From: Pseudomonas sp. LS.1a
Lineage (GTDB): Bacteria > Pseudomonadota > Gammaproteobacteria > Pseudomonadales > Pseudomonadaceae
Length of the DNA stretch: 64,000 nt
Assembly: GCF_022533585.1 (NCBI RefSeq)
Contig: NZ_CP092827.1
Span: forward strand, 3,512,001 to 3,576,000
Direction: 5' to 3'
In this document: positions 8,236 to 16,959 of the stretch, in pieces
Numbering within the stretch: the stretch's first letter is position 1
How the letters are laid out: every line of letters begins with the position of its first letter
The notes under the pieces: model-generated
The model's database searches: none
Told to the model about the DNA's origin: nothing
What the model saw: the letters and a program-made list of their open reading frames with translations, nothing else
Position numbers and translations under genes: made by a program

Positions 8236-10269
8236 TCACTCGACCACCTCGTTCAGTGCCGCAACGGGTTGCGGGCGGTCGAGGGCATGAAGCTGGTCAA
8301 TGATCTTCCTGAGCGACTGGGTAATTTCACTGCCGGTGCTGCGCTGCTGACTGTGTTGGGCCAGACTACTCAGCTCATCCAGACGCTGATCGATCGCTTG
8401 CAGATTGCGGCCGATCATGTCGACACGCGCAGTCAATGCATCCATGGCCGGTTGCAACGGACTGCTGTGCTGCATCGTCATGAGCTGCGCGACCAACTCC
8501 TTGATTTCGCTGGCGGCGAATTCGGCCTGCTGCGTGATCGATTCGTAACGACTGTCAAGGGCCACCATTCGTCGGCCGCTATCGGAAACAGCCTTGAGGC
8601 CAGAGAGGATTTTCTCACGCAGGTCGCCCACCAGGTGAGTCATGCCCTCCACATTGACTTGCAAGGTTTCACTGGAGCCCTGGAAGCTGGCATGAGCATT
8701 ACGCTGCAGGTTCAGCGACTCCTCGTTAGACTTCTTCATGCCCTCCATGGTCTGGCCTACGTTGTTCGACAGGCTGTTGACCGCGGCGGAGATTCCCAGT
8801 GTGGCTTCGGACAGGCTGGCAGACATCTGTGTCATGTTGTTGGTGAAGCTGCTACCCATCAGGCCAATGGTCTCGCCGAGGTCTTGCTTGAGGTGACCAA
8901 GCACGCCAGCCACACCCTCCTTGAAATCACCAATGGCTTGCTGCAGGTCACCTGCCGAAGCACCGATGATGCTGGCGGCACTGGCCATCTGTTCAGCTGC
9001 ACCAGAAATCGCAGCGAGGTTGCGGCTGTTGCTGTCAATCAAGTGTTCCATCGCCTGGCGGGTGGCCCGACCGTCTTCAAGCTGCTGCTGATTCTGCTCA
9101 CCATGCTGTTGCAATCGGGTATCGATGCCGCTCAACGTAGTCAGCGCCAGTTCGCTGGTGCTGTTCAAGGTACTCAACACAGGGAGGGCAGTTTTCAGCA
9201 AGTCGCTGTTTACTTGCTGTACCTGCACGGTGTTTTGCAGAACCTCGTTGCCTGCCAACTGGTCCTTTTGCAGCTTCTGCAGATTGTGGTTGGCTGCCTG
9301 TTGCTCCTGGAGTAGCCCCTGCAGTGTTTGATTGCCAGCTTGCTGCGCCTGCAGGACATCATCCCGGATCTGGTTACCTGCCTGGGTTTCCTGTACCAGG
9401 GTCTGCAGAACCTGGTGTCCAGACAACTGATCCTCTTGCAGTTTCAGCACGTTGTGGTTGGCTGCCTGCTGCTCTTGTAACAGCCCTTGCAGGGTCTTGT
9501 TACCGGTTTGCTGTTCGTGCAGCGACGCTTGCAGTGGCACAAGCAAGGCATCGATGCTGGCACGATTGTCCGTAAGCGCCTGCTGGGTCGTTGCGGCATG
9601 CAGTTTGAGCAGACGTACCTGCAACTCCAGCAACTGCCGCTGGCTCTCGTTCTGGCTGGCAAGATTGACATCAAAACGAGTCAATGTCTCAAACAGCCTC
9701 GTCTGTACATGTTGGCGCTCTTCCTGACGTTGCAGACGGCTGCTGTCGAAGGCACGCTTCATCTGCCCGACACACCAGCGAAGACGCCGCTCTTCATAGC
9801 CGTTGCTGGCCGCATAGGCTTTGAGTAGCAAGAAGGCGAGAATGCCCCAGGTGGACGTTTTGAATTTGGTGCCAAGGCCCTCCATCATGCCCATGAGGTT
9901 GGCCATGGCGTTATCCATGCCACCCCCGGCGTTGGCTTCGACCAGAATCGTCGACGCCTTGTTCAAAGCGATACCCAGGCCCAGGAAGGTACCCAGCAAC
10001 CCCAGGATCAACAAGATCCCGGGCATGAACTCGGCCATTTTTTCACCAGGGCTGGCCACAGCAGCACTGATTTCATTCAGCGAGCCGTGCTCGACGTCCA
10101 GGTCATTCTGGCCGCCGCCATTCCACTTGCGCTCCCAGGTCCGCTCCCGTGCGCCAAGCTGCAAGGCGACCACTGTCACCAGCGAAAGTACGCCGATCAG
10201 CCCGGCGAACAACAGCTGTAGCGGGTCCGTCGAAGGCAGCAGGAAAGTAAGGATCTCCTGAAAACTCAC
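8236..10269 (-). CDS. ZorA-like MotA/TolQ/ExbB-type channel with long tail
   Basis: 677 residues. Membrane helices lie at ~18-37, ~83-104 (with GLLGTFLGLGIAL, the MotA/ExbB signature) and ~138-153 (after TKFKTSTWG, the Thr/Ser-lined channel face). Residues ~165-677 form a very long, Gln-rich, helical cytoplasmic tail, as in ZorA. The tail holds two ~31-residue repeats (259-289 and 315-345: TLQGLLQEQQAANHN...KLQ.DQL) and, later, receptor-like Ala/Ser-rich helices (LASASIIGASAG...). It should pair with the ZorB-like protein as a proton- or sodium-driven motor. The start overlaps the upstream gene's stop by 4 nt (ATGA). Confidence 0.85.
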   Translation of the reverse strand: MSFQEILTFLLPSTDPLQLLFAGLIGVLSLVTVVALQLGARERTWERKWNGGGQNDLDVEHGSLNEISAAVASPGEKMAEFMPGILLILGLLGTFLGLGIALNKASTILVEANAGGGMDNAMANLMGMMEGLGTKFKTSTWGILAFLLLKAYAASNGYEERRLRWCVGQMKRAFDSSRLQRQEERQHVQTRLFETLTRFDVNLASQNESQRQLLELQVRLLKLHAATTQQALTDNRASIDALLVPLQASLHEQQTGNKTLQGLLQEQQAANHNVLKLQEDQLSGHQVLQTLVQETQAGNQIRDDVLQAQQAGNQTLQGLLQEQQAANHNLQKLQKDQLAGNEVLQNTVQVQQVNSDLLKTALPVLSTLNSTSELALTTLSGIDTRLQQHGEQNQQQLEDGRATRQAMEHLIDSNSRNLAAISGAAEQMASAASIIGASAGDLQQAIGDFKEGVAGVLGHLKQDLGETIGLMGSSFTNNMTQMSASLSEATLGISAAVNSLSNNVGQTMEGMKKSNEESLNLQRNAHASFQGSSETLQVNVEGMTHLVGDLREKILSGLKAVSDSGRRMVALDSRYESITQQAEFAASEIKELVAQLMTMQHSSPLQPAMDALTARVDMIGRNLQAIDQRLDELSSLAQHSQQRSTGSEITQSLRKIIDQLHALDRPQPVAALNEVVE

Positions 10270-11537
10270 GCTGCCACCTCGACCAGGCGGCCAGCACGCT
10301 CACGGCTGGCTTCTTCGAAGATGTTGGCGAAGTCGATGATCAGGCTCTGCTCATCTTCGGTCAGTTCTTCCCAGCGTTTGCCATGTTGAGCGCAGTCGAT
10401 GATGATCATGCCGACCTCCTGGCTGTCACTGAGCAGGTAAGCGTCATCGGCAAAGTCTTCAGGCTGCTTTTCCAGCACCTGCAGGAAGCCCTCGGCGGCA
10501 TAGACGTAGTTGCGCATTTCCTGGTTGCGCTTGCGCAGCTGATCCATCTGTGCCTTGAGGGCAGGCAGGCGAGCTTGAATTTCTGCCAAGGTCGCCTTGT
10601 CTTCGGCAGAGGGTTCACCGAGGTTCTGGCTGATCTTCAACTGGCGCTCTTGAACCTGGAGCCTGGCCACCGACTCACTGAGCGTTTTCCAGTCCTTCTC
10701 CTGCTGTTCGAGGTTGCAACCCCAAGCCATGATCAGCTCTTCGAAGACGAACGGAATCAGCTTTTTGCCGAAACGTGCATGGATCACTTCATCAAGGCGC
10801 ACCGCCTGGTCATCGCTGACCAGGGGGTTGGCCTTGAGCAACTCTGCGCCAATCTCTACCAGGAACAGATCGTCACGGTTGATCGCCTCCAGGTCCTGCG
10901 CATGAATCAGGCGCTGCTCGGTATCCTTGAGCAACTTTTGCGAAGCGCGCAGGCGCAGGTAATGGTCGAAATCGCTGATGTTGTTGTTTTCCAGCACTTG
11001 CTGGATACGCGTGCTCAACTGGGCATACTGGGTAATCAGGGTTGCCAGGTCGAGGGCACGGCCAGCTTCGCCGCGCACGTCCTCACGGGCTTCGCGCAAC
11101 ACTTCCTCGTGAGCCGCAGCCTGCTCCATTTCCTTGTCGTTCAAGAAGATATCGCGCAGCATTTTCGCTTTGGCAATGGCCCACTCGACAGCAGCTTTTA
11201 CCTGCTTGGCCAGCGCGCTCTTTTCCCAGTTCAGCAACGCTTCAAGGGCCTTGTCGAAGGCCCGTATGGCAGTCGCCACCCAAGGGAAGGTCGGCAGTGC
11301 AACGGTCGCCCATTCGGCAGCAATTTTCAGCGCTGGCCTGACCACATTAGCGATGAAGGGCTTGACCTTGCTCCATACCTCCTTGACCTTGCCAACAAAG
11401 GACTCTGCCTTGGTTGCCATCCAGTCCAGGGCGTCCCTGGCCTTTTCACGAACGTTGTCGAACGTTGTGCGCACCACCTCTACCGCCGCTGAACCAACGC
11501 TCTTGATGGCGCTCCAGCAATCCGAAAAAAAGCCCAT
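10266..11537 (-). CDS. Helical/coiled-coil protein of the ZorAB-like cluster
   Basis: No recognised family. 423 residues, starting after an AGGA site. The N-terminal ~150 residues are amphipathic helices (FFSDCWSAIKSVGSAAVEVVR...KVKEVWSKVKPFIANVVRPALKIAAEW) that could lie on a membrane. The middle is a coiled coil rich in Glu/Gln (residues ~140-330, e.g. LQVQERQLKISQNLG, KAQMDQLRKRNQEMRN). The C-terminal ~60 residues are acidic. It sits between the AAA+ ATPase gene (21 nt upstream) and the channel gene (4-nt overlap), so it is translated with them. It may link ATPase and motor; this is inference. Confidence 0.75.
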   Translation of the reverse strand: MGFFSDCWSAIKSVGSAAVEVVRTTFDNVREKARDALDWMATKAESFVGKVKEVWSKVKPFIANVVRPALKIAAEWATVALPTFPWVATAIRAFDKALEALLNWEKSALAKQVKAAVEWAIAKAKMLRDIFLNDKEMEQAAAHEEVLREAREDVRGEAGRALDLATLITQYAQLSTRIQQVLENNNISDFDHYLRLRASQKLLKDTEQRLIHAQDLEAINRDDLFLVEIGAELLKANPLVSDDQAVRLDEVIHARFGKKLIPFVFEELIMAWGCNLEQQEKDWKTLSESVARLQVQERQLKISQNLGEPSAEDKATLAEIQARLPALKAQMDQLRKRNQEMRNYVYAAEGFLQVLEKQPEDFADDAYLLSDSQEVGMIIIDCAQHGKRWEELTEDEQSLIIDFANIFEEASRERAGRLVEVAA

Positions 11538-11558
11538 TGTTCAATCCTCGTGATGTCG

Positions 11559-12500
11559 TCAGTCGATACCCAGCAGGGCCTTGGCCCGCTTGGCATCCTT
11601 GGTAGCGTGGGTATTCGGGATGGCGACCTGCCGTTGGGCGGTCTGCACTTCGTCGATGGCCTGCTGAATATGGGCCATCTGCAATTGCGCCGGACCGCCT
11701 TCCTGCTCAGCAGCCAGCAGGACCTTGGGTAACGCCAGGCGCATGCAGGTGCGGATCTCTCGTCCGGACAGCCCCTCGGATTGCATGGCCGCTTCGCTCA
11801 ACAGCAAATCGCGGGGTGAACCCAAGGGGATCTGCTCGACCAGAAAGCGCGACCACAACTGCTCGCGGGCGGCCAGGTCTGGAAGGTTGAATTCGATGTG
11901 ATAGCCGATTCGGCTGCGAAATGCCTCATCGTAATTGCCAGGAAAGTTGGTGGCGAAAACAACAATCCCTTCATAGCGCTCAAGCTCGATCAACAGCGTC
12001 GAGCGCATCGCATTGACCTCGTTATCGACACCCTGGGTAACCGAAGACAAACGCTTGCCGAGCAAGGTATCGGCTTCATCGAAAAACAACAGGGCGCCGG
12101 TCTCGGTCGCCTGGGCGAACGCAGCCTGGATATTGCGTGCGGTATCGCCCATGAACTTGCTTTCCAGTTCGGCAATGCCCAGCGCCATGAACGGTAACCC
12201 AAGCTGACCCGCCAACGCTTCAGCGCACAGGGTTTTTCCTGTACCCGGTGGGCCATAGAAGTTGAGGATGGCAGTCATGCCCATCGGGTCGACTGCGGCG
12301 AAGCCCCAATCCTGGTAGATGGTGCGATGAAAGCGCAGGCGCGCCAGACATTCGTCCAGCTGTAGCCGTGTCTTGGCCGGCAGCACCAGGTCATCTTTCA
12401 AGCTGAAACGTGTGGGCCTCAGGGTGAAAGCAGGGGCGTTGCAAGATGGATCGGCCGCGCGTGGTGGCACCGGAATCTGGCCGGGGGCGTTATCGTGCAT
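11559..12500 (-). CDS. AAA+ ATPase of the ZorAB-like cluster
   Basis: 313 residues with one complete AAA+ module: Walker A GPPGTGKT (83-90), Walker B LLFFDEAD (137-144), sensor-1 Asn in VFATNFPGNYDEAF (185) and Arg fingers in RSRIGYH (195/197). The sequence around Walker A and the 'ESKFMGDTARNIQAAF' pore-side helix resemble FtsH/p97-like classical-clade AAA proteins, but there is no protease domain. It probably remodels a partner protein. The ribosome site is weak. The 355-nt gap upstream suggests its own promoter. Confidence 0.88.
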   Translation of the reverse strand: MHDNAPGQIPVPPRAADPSCNAPAFTLRPTRFSLKDDLVLPAKTRLQLDECLARLRFHRTIYQDWGFAAVDPMGMTAILNFYGPPGTGKTLCAEALAGQLGLPFMALGIAELESKFMGDTARNIQAAFAQATETGALLFFDEADTLLGKRLSSVTQGVDNEVNAMRSTLLIELERYEGIVVFATNFPGNYDEAFRSRIGYHIEFNLPDLAAREQLWSRFLVEQIPLGSPRDLLLSEAAMQSEGLSGREIRTCMRLALPKVLLAAEQEGGPAQLQMAHIQQAIDEVQTAQRQVAIPNTHATKDAKRAKALLGID

Positions 12501-12855
12501 GGATTTAGCCTGAGAGACATGGAGCGCGGGGGAAGACCGTTTTACCGACTGGAGCCGTGCTCAGATGAAAATGCGATGGGGAACGAAACGTGAAAGGTGC
12601 CCGAGAGCAAACTGCGGGCGACGTCGCAGGCACGCATGGCTGAGGTGGCGTGCTTGAAGCTGGACCTTGCGGTGTTCGCAGCCACGCTTACCAAAGTGCC
12701 TCGCTGGCGCATCCAATGCTTGATCATCCTTGAAACCCATGGCGTTTTGACGTCAAAGTGATGGCGAGATTACTATGATAAATAGCCATTTGCCACCACC
12801 CTTTTCAATCTTCAGCAAGGCTTTCGTTCGATAACTTCGAACGCACTGTTGTGGC
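12501..12855 (-). promoter_or_regulatory. Intergenic gap with palindrome, likely internal promoter region
   Basis: 355 nt between the 382-aa gene and the AAA+ gene without a convincing CDS (a 61-codon frame at 12542-12727 has no support). It contains a perfect hairpin, CGTTCGA-TAACT-TCGAACG, at 12825-12843, 13 nt after the upstream stop but without a T run. On the minus strand a TTGAAA is followed 17 nt later by CTATTTA, a weak sigma70-like promoter that could start the AAA-to-zorB-like part separately. Confidence 0.35.
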
Positions 12856-14004
12856 TTATGCGGCCGGGGACTGATAGGCCCCAACCACGTCATTACCCCG
12901 CATCTCGATCGTCAATACGACGGGCGACTGCTGCTCAACCAGCAATTGCTGCATCTGCCCGATATCGCTTTTCGTACTTGCCATGAACAATGGCAGCGCA
13001 TCCTCCTCCCACTCTCTCAACGACAAGCGGTTTGCCTGGATTGTGGATTGGGAGTCCAGGTAGGAGGTAAGGCCTTTGACCCGAGCCTGGACAGCACGCT
13101 TGAAATTGGACAATTGCCCACGCTCCCCCAGGAAGTCAGCCGCAACCTTTTCCAGCGTCGCCTGACGGTGCTTGACCACAGCAGCTTCGCCAGGGAATGA
13201 ACTCAACAGCCGGCAGGCAACGAGACGAGTTCCCATACACAGCTTCCATTCCTCTGCTCGCGCATCGGATTCGCTCTGCATCTTTTTCAAGGCAGCCGTC
13301 AATCCAGCCGTCGTCTCGAACAGGCCTGGTGCCTTATGTTCCACGGCCTTCTGGGCCAACTTGGTCAGCTCATCCTCCACGTGGTCATTAATCACCTCCA
13401 AATCCAGTTCGATGTCCTCCAGCTTCTGCCTGATTGCAGGGTTCAATTCACCTGCCAGGACCAGAGGGGTGACTTGTCGAAGGTACTTTAGGGCCCCTTT
13501 AACCTTGGATTTGCGCTCCTCGACCAGGAACGTGGCAATGCCTTCCACCCCTGCCTGTATCTCGCTGAGCTTGGCACTGATATCTGCCAGATGCTTTTGT
13601 GCAACGACTGCAGAGGCGATCTGGAACATCGCAGCAGAGCTGACCAATTGCTGGAGCCGTTCAGGCTCGAACAAAGTCGCATGCTCACGAATCCTTCCAC
13701 CCTGAATCGAGAAGGCCCGGAAGCCCTCCCCATTCGCTGCGGCGGCGAGCGGGCCATCGATGACCACTTGCATGTAACGAGACTGGGCAACGTCCTGAGC
13801 GACGACCAGATTGGGCAGTGTTTGCAGCAATGGAGCCAATCGGTCGATGCCCAACTTGCTGGCATCCACCTTTTCGGCGCCGGCGGGAACAAGTTGTTCC
13901 GTGACAAGATTGACACTCATCAGGGGCTGCTCGGCAGATCGCCCTATCAACCAGGTCGCTGGCTCGCTAGTGGGAGCGCTTTGCATTGGGAGGTTGTTTT
14001 CCAT
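12856..14004 (-). CDS. Helical protein of unknown function in the ZorAB-like cluster
   Basis: No family recognised. 382 residues from the ATG at 14004 (GGAG six nt upstream; the preceding in-frame codon is GTG). The first ~110 residues look globular. Residues ~110-330 are mostly helical, with stretches such as LADISAKLSEIQAGVEGIATFLVEE and KLEDIELDLEVINDHVEDELTKL that suggest helical bundles. There is no signal peptide or membrane helix, so it is cytoplasmic. It lies 27 nt after the YaaW-like gene and is probably co-transcribed with it. Confidence 0.7.
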   Translation of the reverse strand: MENNLPMQSAPTSEPATWLIGRSAEQPLMSVNLVTEQLVPAGAEKVDASKLGIDRLAPLLQTLPNLVVAQDVAQSRYMQVVIDGPLAAAANGEGFRAFSIQGGRIREHATLFEPERLQQLVSSAAMFQIASAVVAQKHLADISAKLSEIQAGVEGIATFLVEERKSKVKGALKYLRQVTPLVLAGELNPAIRQKLEDIELDLEVINDHVEDELTKLAQKAVEHKAPGLFETTAGLTAALKKMQSESDARAEEWKLCMGTRLVACRLLSSFPGEAAVVKHRQATLEKVAADFLGERGQLSNFKRAVQARVKGLTSYLDSQSTIQANRLSLREWEEDALPLFMASTKSDIGQMQQLLVEQQSPVVLTIEMRGNDVVGAYQSPAA

Positions 14005-14031
14005 CACGGGCTCCAGTTCAGTTTGGATCGG

Positions 14032-14841
14032 TCATTGCACCAAGGCTGTGCCGCATTCGCTGCAGAATTTAGTGCCCCGGACACTACCCGCATGGCAAGC
14101 GGGGCAAGTGACCTGTGCATTCTTCTGCCGAATGTAGGCAATCTGCACCACGCACGGCACCGTTACCCGGTAGGCCTGGCTCGCCAGTGTGTGAGCCCCT
14201 GCAATACCCGTCAGCGCCACCCCCACAGGGCCAAATGCCAACCCGGCTGCACGCCCCGCGATGATGTTGGCACCAGCGGCCAAAGCCCCGCCCATTGCCA
14301 ACCGGGCGAACGCATTGTTTGCCAGAAGCGCGGCCTGTACGGCGGCAGGCCCGCCGCGCCGTATGGCTGCCTGAATCGCGGCGTACGATATGCCCAGCAC
14401 ACCTGTGTCGTTCTGGAAGCCCTTGGAGAAATCGGCCTGTTCTTGCGGCGACATCTTCTCCCAGGCCTGAGAGAGCAATTTCTCCAGCACCTTGAGTTCC
14501 AGGCTCGCCGCCGGCTCGTCCTTGCTGCTCGTTCCGCCCACATGGCTAAGCACATCGGCAACGATCTCGGCATAAGGAACCCCATTGCGGCGAAACAGGT
14601 TGACGATGCTGTTCCCGCCATAGTGCTGAAGCTCACGAATCAGTAGCAACAGCACGCCTCGGGAAAACTTGCTCTTTCTTTTCGCCGACTCAAGTGCTGC
14701 TCGGACTTCACTTGCCATCGACAACCGCCCCTTGCCGGAGTCGGTCAAGAAGTCGACCAGAACGGACACATCGGCGGGATCGGCGTCACTGAGCAACTGC
14801 AAAAGCTCGGTGTCCCCGTTGATGTCAATCTCGCTTTCCAT
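14032..14841 (-). CDS. YaaW (UPF0174)-family protein with C-terminal zinc ribbon
   Basis: 269 residues, ATG at 14841 with GAGGA. The core matches the layout of E. coli YaaW: IRELQHYGGNSIVNLFRRNG near residue 65, LEKLLSQAWEKMSPQEQ near 115, an Ala/Gly-rich hydrophobic stretch (ALAAGANIIAGRAAGLAFGPVG) and AYRVTVPCVVQIAYIR near 240. After this it carries CPACHAG...FCSECG, a double-CxxC zinc ribbon that I do not recall in YaaW itself. YaaW's function is unknown. The Gly/Ala stretch may insert in or associate with a membrane. Confidence 0.78.
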   Translation of the reverse strand: MESEIDINGDTELLQLLSDADPADVSVLVDFLTDSGKGRLSMASEVRAALESAKRKSKFSRGVLLLLIRELQHYGGNSIVNLFRRNGVPYAEIVADVLSHVGGTSSKDEPAASLELKVLEKLLSQAWEKMSPQEQADFSKGFQNDTGVLGISYAAIQAAIRRGGPAAVQAALLANNAFARLAMGGALAAGANIIAGRAAGLAFGPVGVALTGIAGAHTLASQAYRVTVPCVVQIAYIRQKNAQVTCPACHAGSVRGTKFCSECGTALVQ

Positions 14842-14944
14842 CAAACATTCCTCTAAATCTGTTCAACCAAGCTGTCGGTATCACTGTGCAAATATTTAAC
14901 GGTTTGCCGGGCTCACCGTTACGACATTCCACGACGATGAGCTA

Positions 14945-15763
14945 TCACCCTGCGGCTGTGCCGCGCTCCTGCAAAAGCCTGCGGGCTTCGCGTGCCAGCC
15001 TGTCGAGGCGGTCGACCAACTCGACCATCACCTCCAGCGTGTCGGCCTCATCATCCCGCTCGTGATCCCTCCTGACTGCAGCAATGCATTCACGCATGGC
15101 GGGCGACCAGCGTTCCTCGGCTTCCTCAGCCAAAGCAATAAGGGTGTTGATGCCACGCCGCGCACCCGATGTAATGTCCTGTGCCTCGGCGGCGAAATCC
15201 GAAGGTGTTGCCGTTCGCACTTCCGGCTCATAGGCACTGTCTTCGACAACGGCTTCCACCTCTGCCTCATCAGCCGGGCAGGCGGCTTTGACCAACGCAT
15301 CGGTCAGCTCGCGAATGTCATCACTGAGGAACTGCACGGTAGCCAGGTGCGTATTGCGCCGCGGAGCCTGCGGCAGGAAGAACTGCACCTGCTCGCCCTC
15401 CCCCAGCACCGCGTCGCTCCATTCACGCAAGGTCTGCCCGTAGCTGAAGCGCGGGTAGTTGACCCGCGGATAGAGGCGCTCGATGACTTCATCGCTGAGC
15501 GAGCTTGGGTCAACCATCACCCCGTATTTGTGCAGCAGGTCGAAGGCGACTTTATAGCGCGGGGCCAGAAGCCTGCGGTTGATGCCCTGGTGGAACGGCG
15601 CGGACAGCGTGCGCATTGCATTGTTCAGGGTACGGTTATCCAGCACCCCGACGAGCTCACCCAATGTATCAGCGTCACTGGCCCCTTCTGGTACGACCCA
15701 ATCGGCCATCAAGGCGCGTGCTTCGTCCAGCGCCTGGGTGATCGTTTTTACAGCGTGCGGCAT
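14945..15763 (-). CDS. Unknown protein, first gene of the ZorAB-like cluster
   Basis: No family recognised. 272 residues, acidic, no signal peptide or membrane helix. The N-terminal ~140 residues look folded (NRTLNNAMRTLSAPFHQGINRRL...). The C-terminal ~90 are helical with many Glu/Arg (EEAEERWSPAMRECIAAVRRDHERDDEADTLEVMVELVDRLDRLAREARRLL), so a coiled coil is likely. AAGGGA precedes the ATG. It is ~100 nt upstream of the YaaW-like gene on the same strand and divergent from the gene at 15991. Confidence 0.65.
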   Translation of the reverse strand: MPHAVKTITQALDEARALMADWVVPEGASDADTLGELVGVLDNRTLNNAMRTLSAPFHQGINRRLLAPRYKVAFDLLHKYGVMVDPSSLSDEVIERLYPRVNYPRFSYGQTLREWSDAVLGEGEQVQFFLPQAPRRNTHLATVQFLSDDIRELTDALVKAACPADEAEVEAVVEDSAYEPEVRTATPSDFAAEAQDITSGARRGINTLIALAEEAEERWSPAMRECIAAVRRDHERDDEADTLEVMVELVDRLDRLAREARRLLQERGTAAG

Positions 15764-15990
15764 GGGAAATCCCTTTTATCGAAGCGTCCATGCACAGGGC
15801 CTGGAGCACTGCATGATGTCTTTTTGATATTGCGGCGCAGATTGCCAATTTATACCGGCCTCGGCAAGCGTACGTATGGGCTGCGATAGCAGCATTGCCA
15901 ACGCTGAAGGGCTATCCTGCCGCGGTCGGCTCGGTGATAGTATTTTGCCGCACGACCAATTCTGGCCCCTTCGACAACCGAGGCAATGGA

Positions 15991-16791
15991 ATGAAACATG
16001 GCGCCGATCATGGCCTGGACGAGTATCAGATCGCCGAACGCGACCAACTGATCGAGAGCATCAAACAAGGGCTGCGCAATTTCGAGGACGCCTACGGCCT
16101 TGACTTGCCGCTGGTTCGCTTCGAGCGGTTGCTTGAGCCTGGCATTCCAGGCAACGTGGTGTATGACGGTCGCCAGCCTGTTTACGATGAGGCCTGGGCC
16201 AGGAAAAAGCGGGACTATGTCTTCAAGGAACTGCTCGACTACCTCGCCAAGCTCATCGTGCGAAACGTTGCCGCCATGGGGCGAAATGATGATCGTCTGG
16301 TCGGTAGTTCCTATGCAGTGGCGCTCAAGCTGTGCACCTCTTACCCCGTGAAGAACGAAGTCGGGTTTGCGCAAGAAGAGGATGGCTTCCGCCTGCGATG
16401 CGACACCGGCAAGCTGGGGCTGACATTCCAGGACATCGTCGGTCGTGTGTGTGATGAGTATGAGGAAAACTACAAAACCTACCGCCTGTGGAATGACCAC
16501 GCACTACAACTGCTGGCCCAGTACCTGTTCAGGGGCGCGTGGGATAGCACCGTCTTTGAAGAGGGCGCCTTGTGGGTAGAACTGAGCAGTGAAGGCGAGC
16601 CTGTCAGCCTTGAGACGTTTATCGAGGCCGTAGACGAGTCCCTGCTCAATTTGCCCCTGGAGCGCCTGACAGAGGCCAGCTTCCCGGACTATACCGGGGT
16701 CATATTCAGCGAGTACGTACCAGCGGAAAACCTTTCGCCGGCGCAGAAAGAAGCGCTTTACCGTCAGTATGTCGAAATACTGACTCAGTGA
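15991..16791 (+). CDS. Unknown protein divergent from the ZorAB-like cluster
   Basis: No family recognised. I chose the ATG at 15991 (GAGG upstream) rather than the in-frame start at 15895, because the intervening residues look like translated promoter DNA. The 266-residue protein is soluble, acidic and mostly helical. A Tyr/Trp-rich segment (YEENYKTYRLWNDHALQLLAQYLFRGAWD) lies near residue 160. Its position across a ~227-nt divergent region from the first cluster gene suggests a functional link, but that is only inference. Confidence 0.6.
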   Translation: MKHGADHGLDEYQIAERDQLIESIKQGLRNFEDAYGLDLPLVRFERLLEPGIPGNVVYDGRQPVYDEAWARKKRDYVFKELLDYLAKLIVRNVAAMGRNDDRLVGSSYAVALKLCTSYPVKNEVGFAQEEDGFRLRCDTGKLGLTFQDIVGRVCDEYEENYKTYRLWNDHALQLLAQYLFRGAWDSTVFEEGALWVELSSEGEPVSLETFIEAVDESLLNLPLERLTEASFPDYTGVIFSEYVPAENLSPAQKEALYRQYVEILTQ

Positions 16792-16959
16792 GCAGGAGTT
16801 GCACCGGTAAGATCATCTAGTCTGCCCAGTGGGACAAGTTCATTTAGAGTCGGGTTGGTCCGCCCCATTGGCGAAGTGTTTCGCGACCACGTTATCGACA
16901 CGGCAGCGAAGCAGTCCACCTGAAACGTACGCCGCAACCAAGAGCAAGGTTCCAAACTC

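Noticed and set aside
7834..9315. 493-codon plus-strand frame opposite the ZorA-like gene
   Set aside because: Antisense shadow of a Gln/Leu-rich coding region; no ribosome site and no family resemblance, while the minus frame has membrane helices and the MotA/ExbB signature.
7555..10269. Flagellar MotA-MotB or TolQ/ExbB genes
   Set aside because: MotA is ~280 aa and lacks a long helical tail; TolQ/ExbB pair with TolR/ExbD, not an OmpA-domain protein. ZorA/ZorB-like fits better.
12542..12727. 61-codon minus-strand frame in the gap of the ZorAB-like cluster
   Set aside because: No ribosome site, no family, and composition of a non-coding gap.
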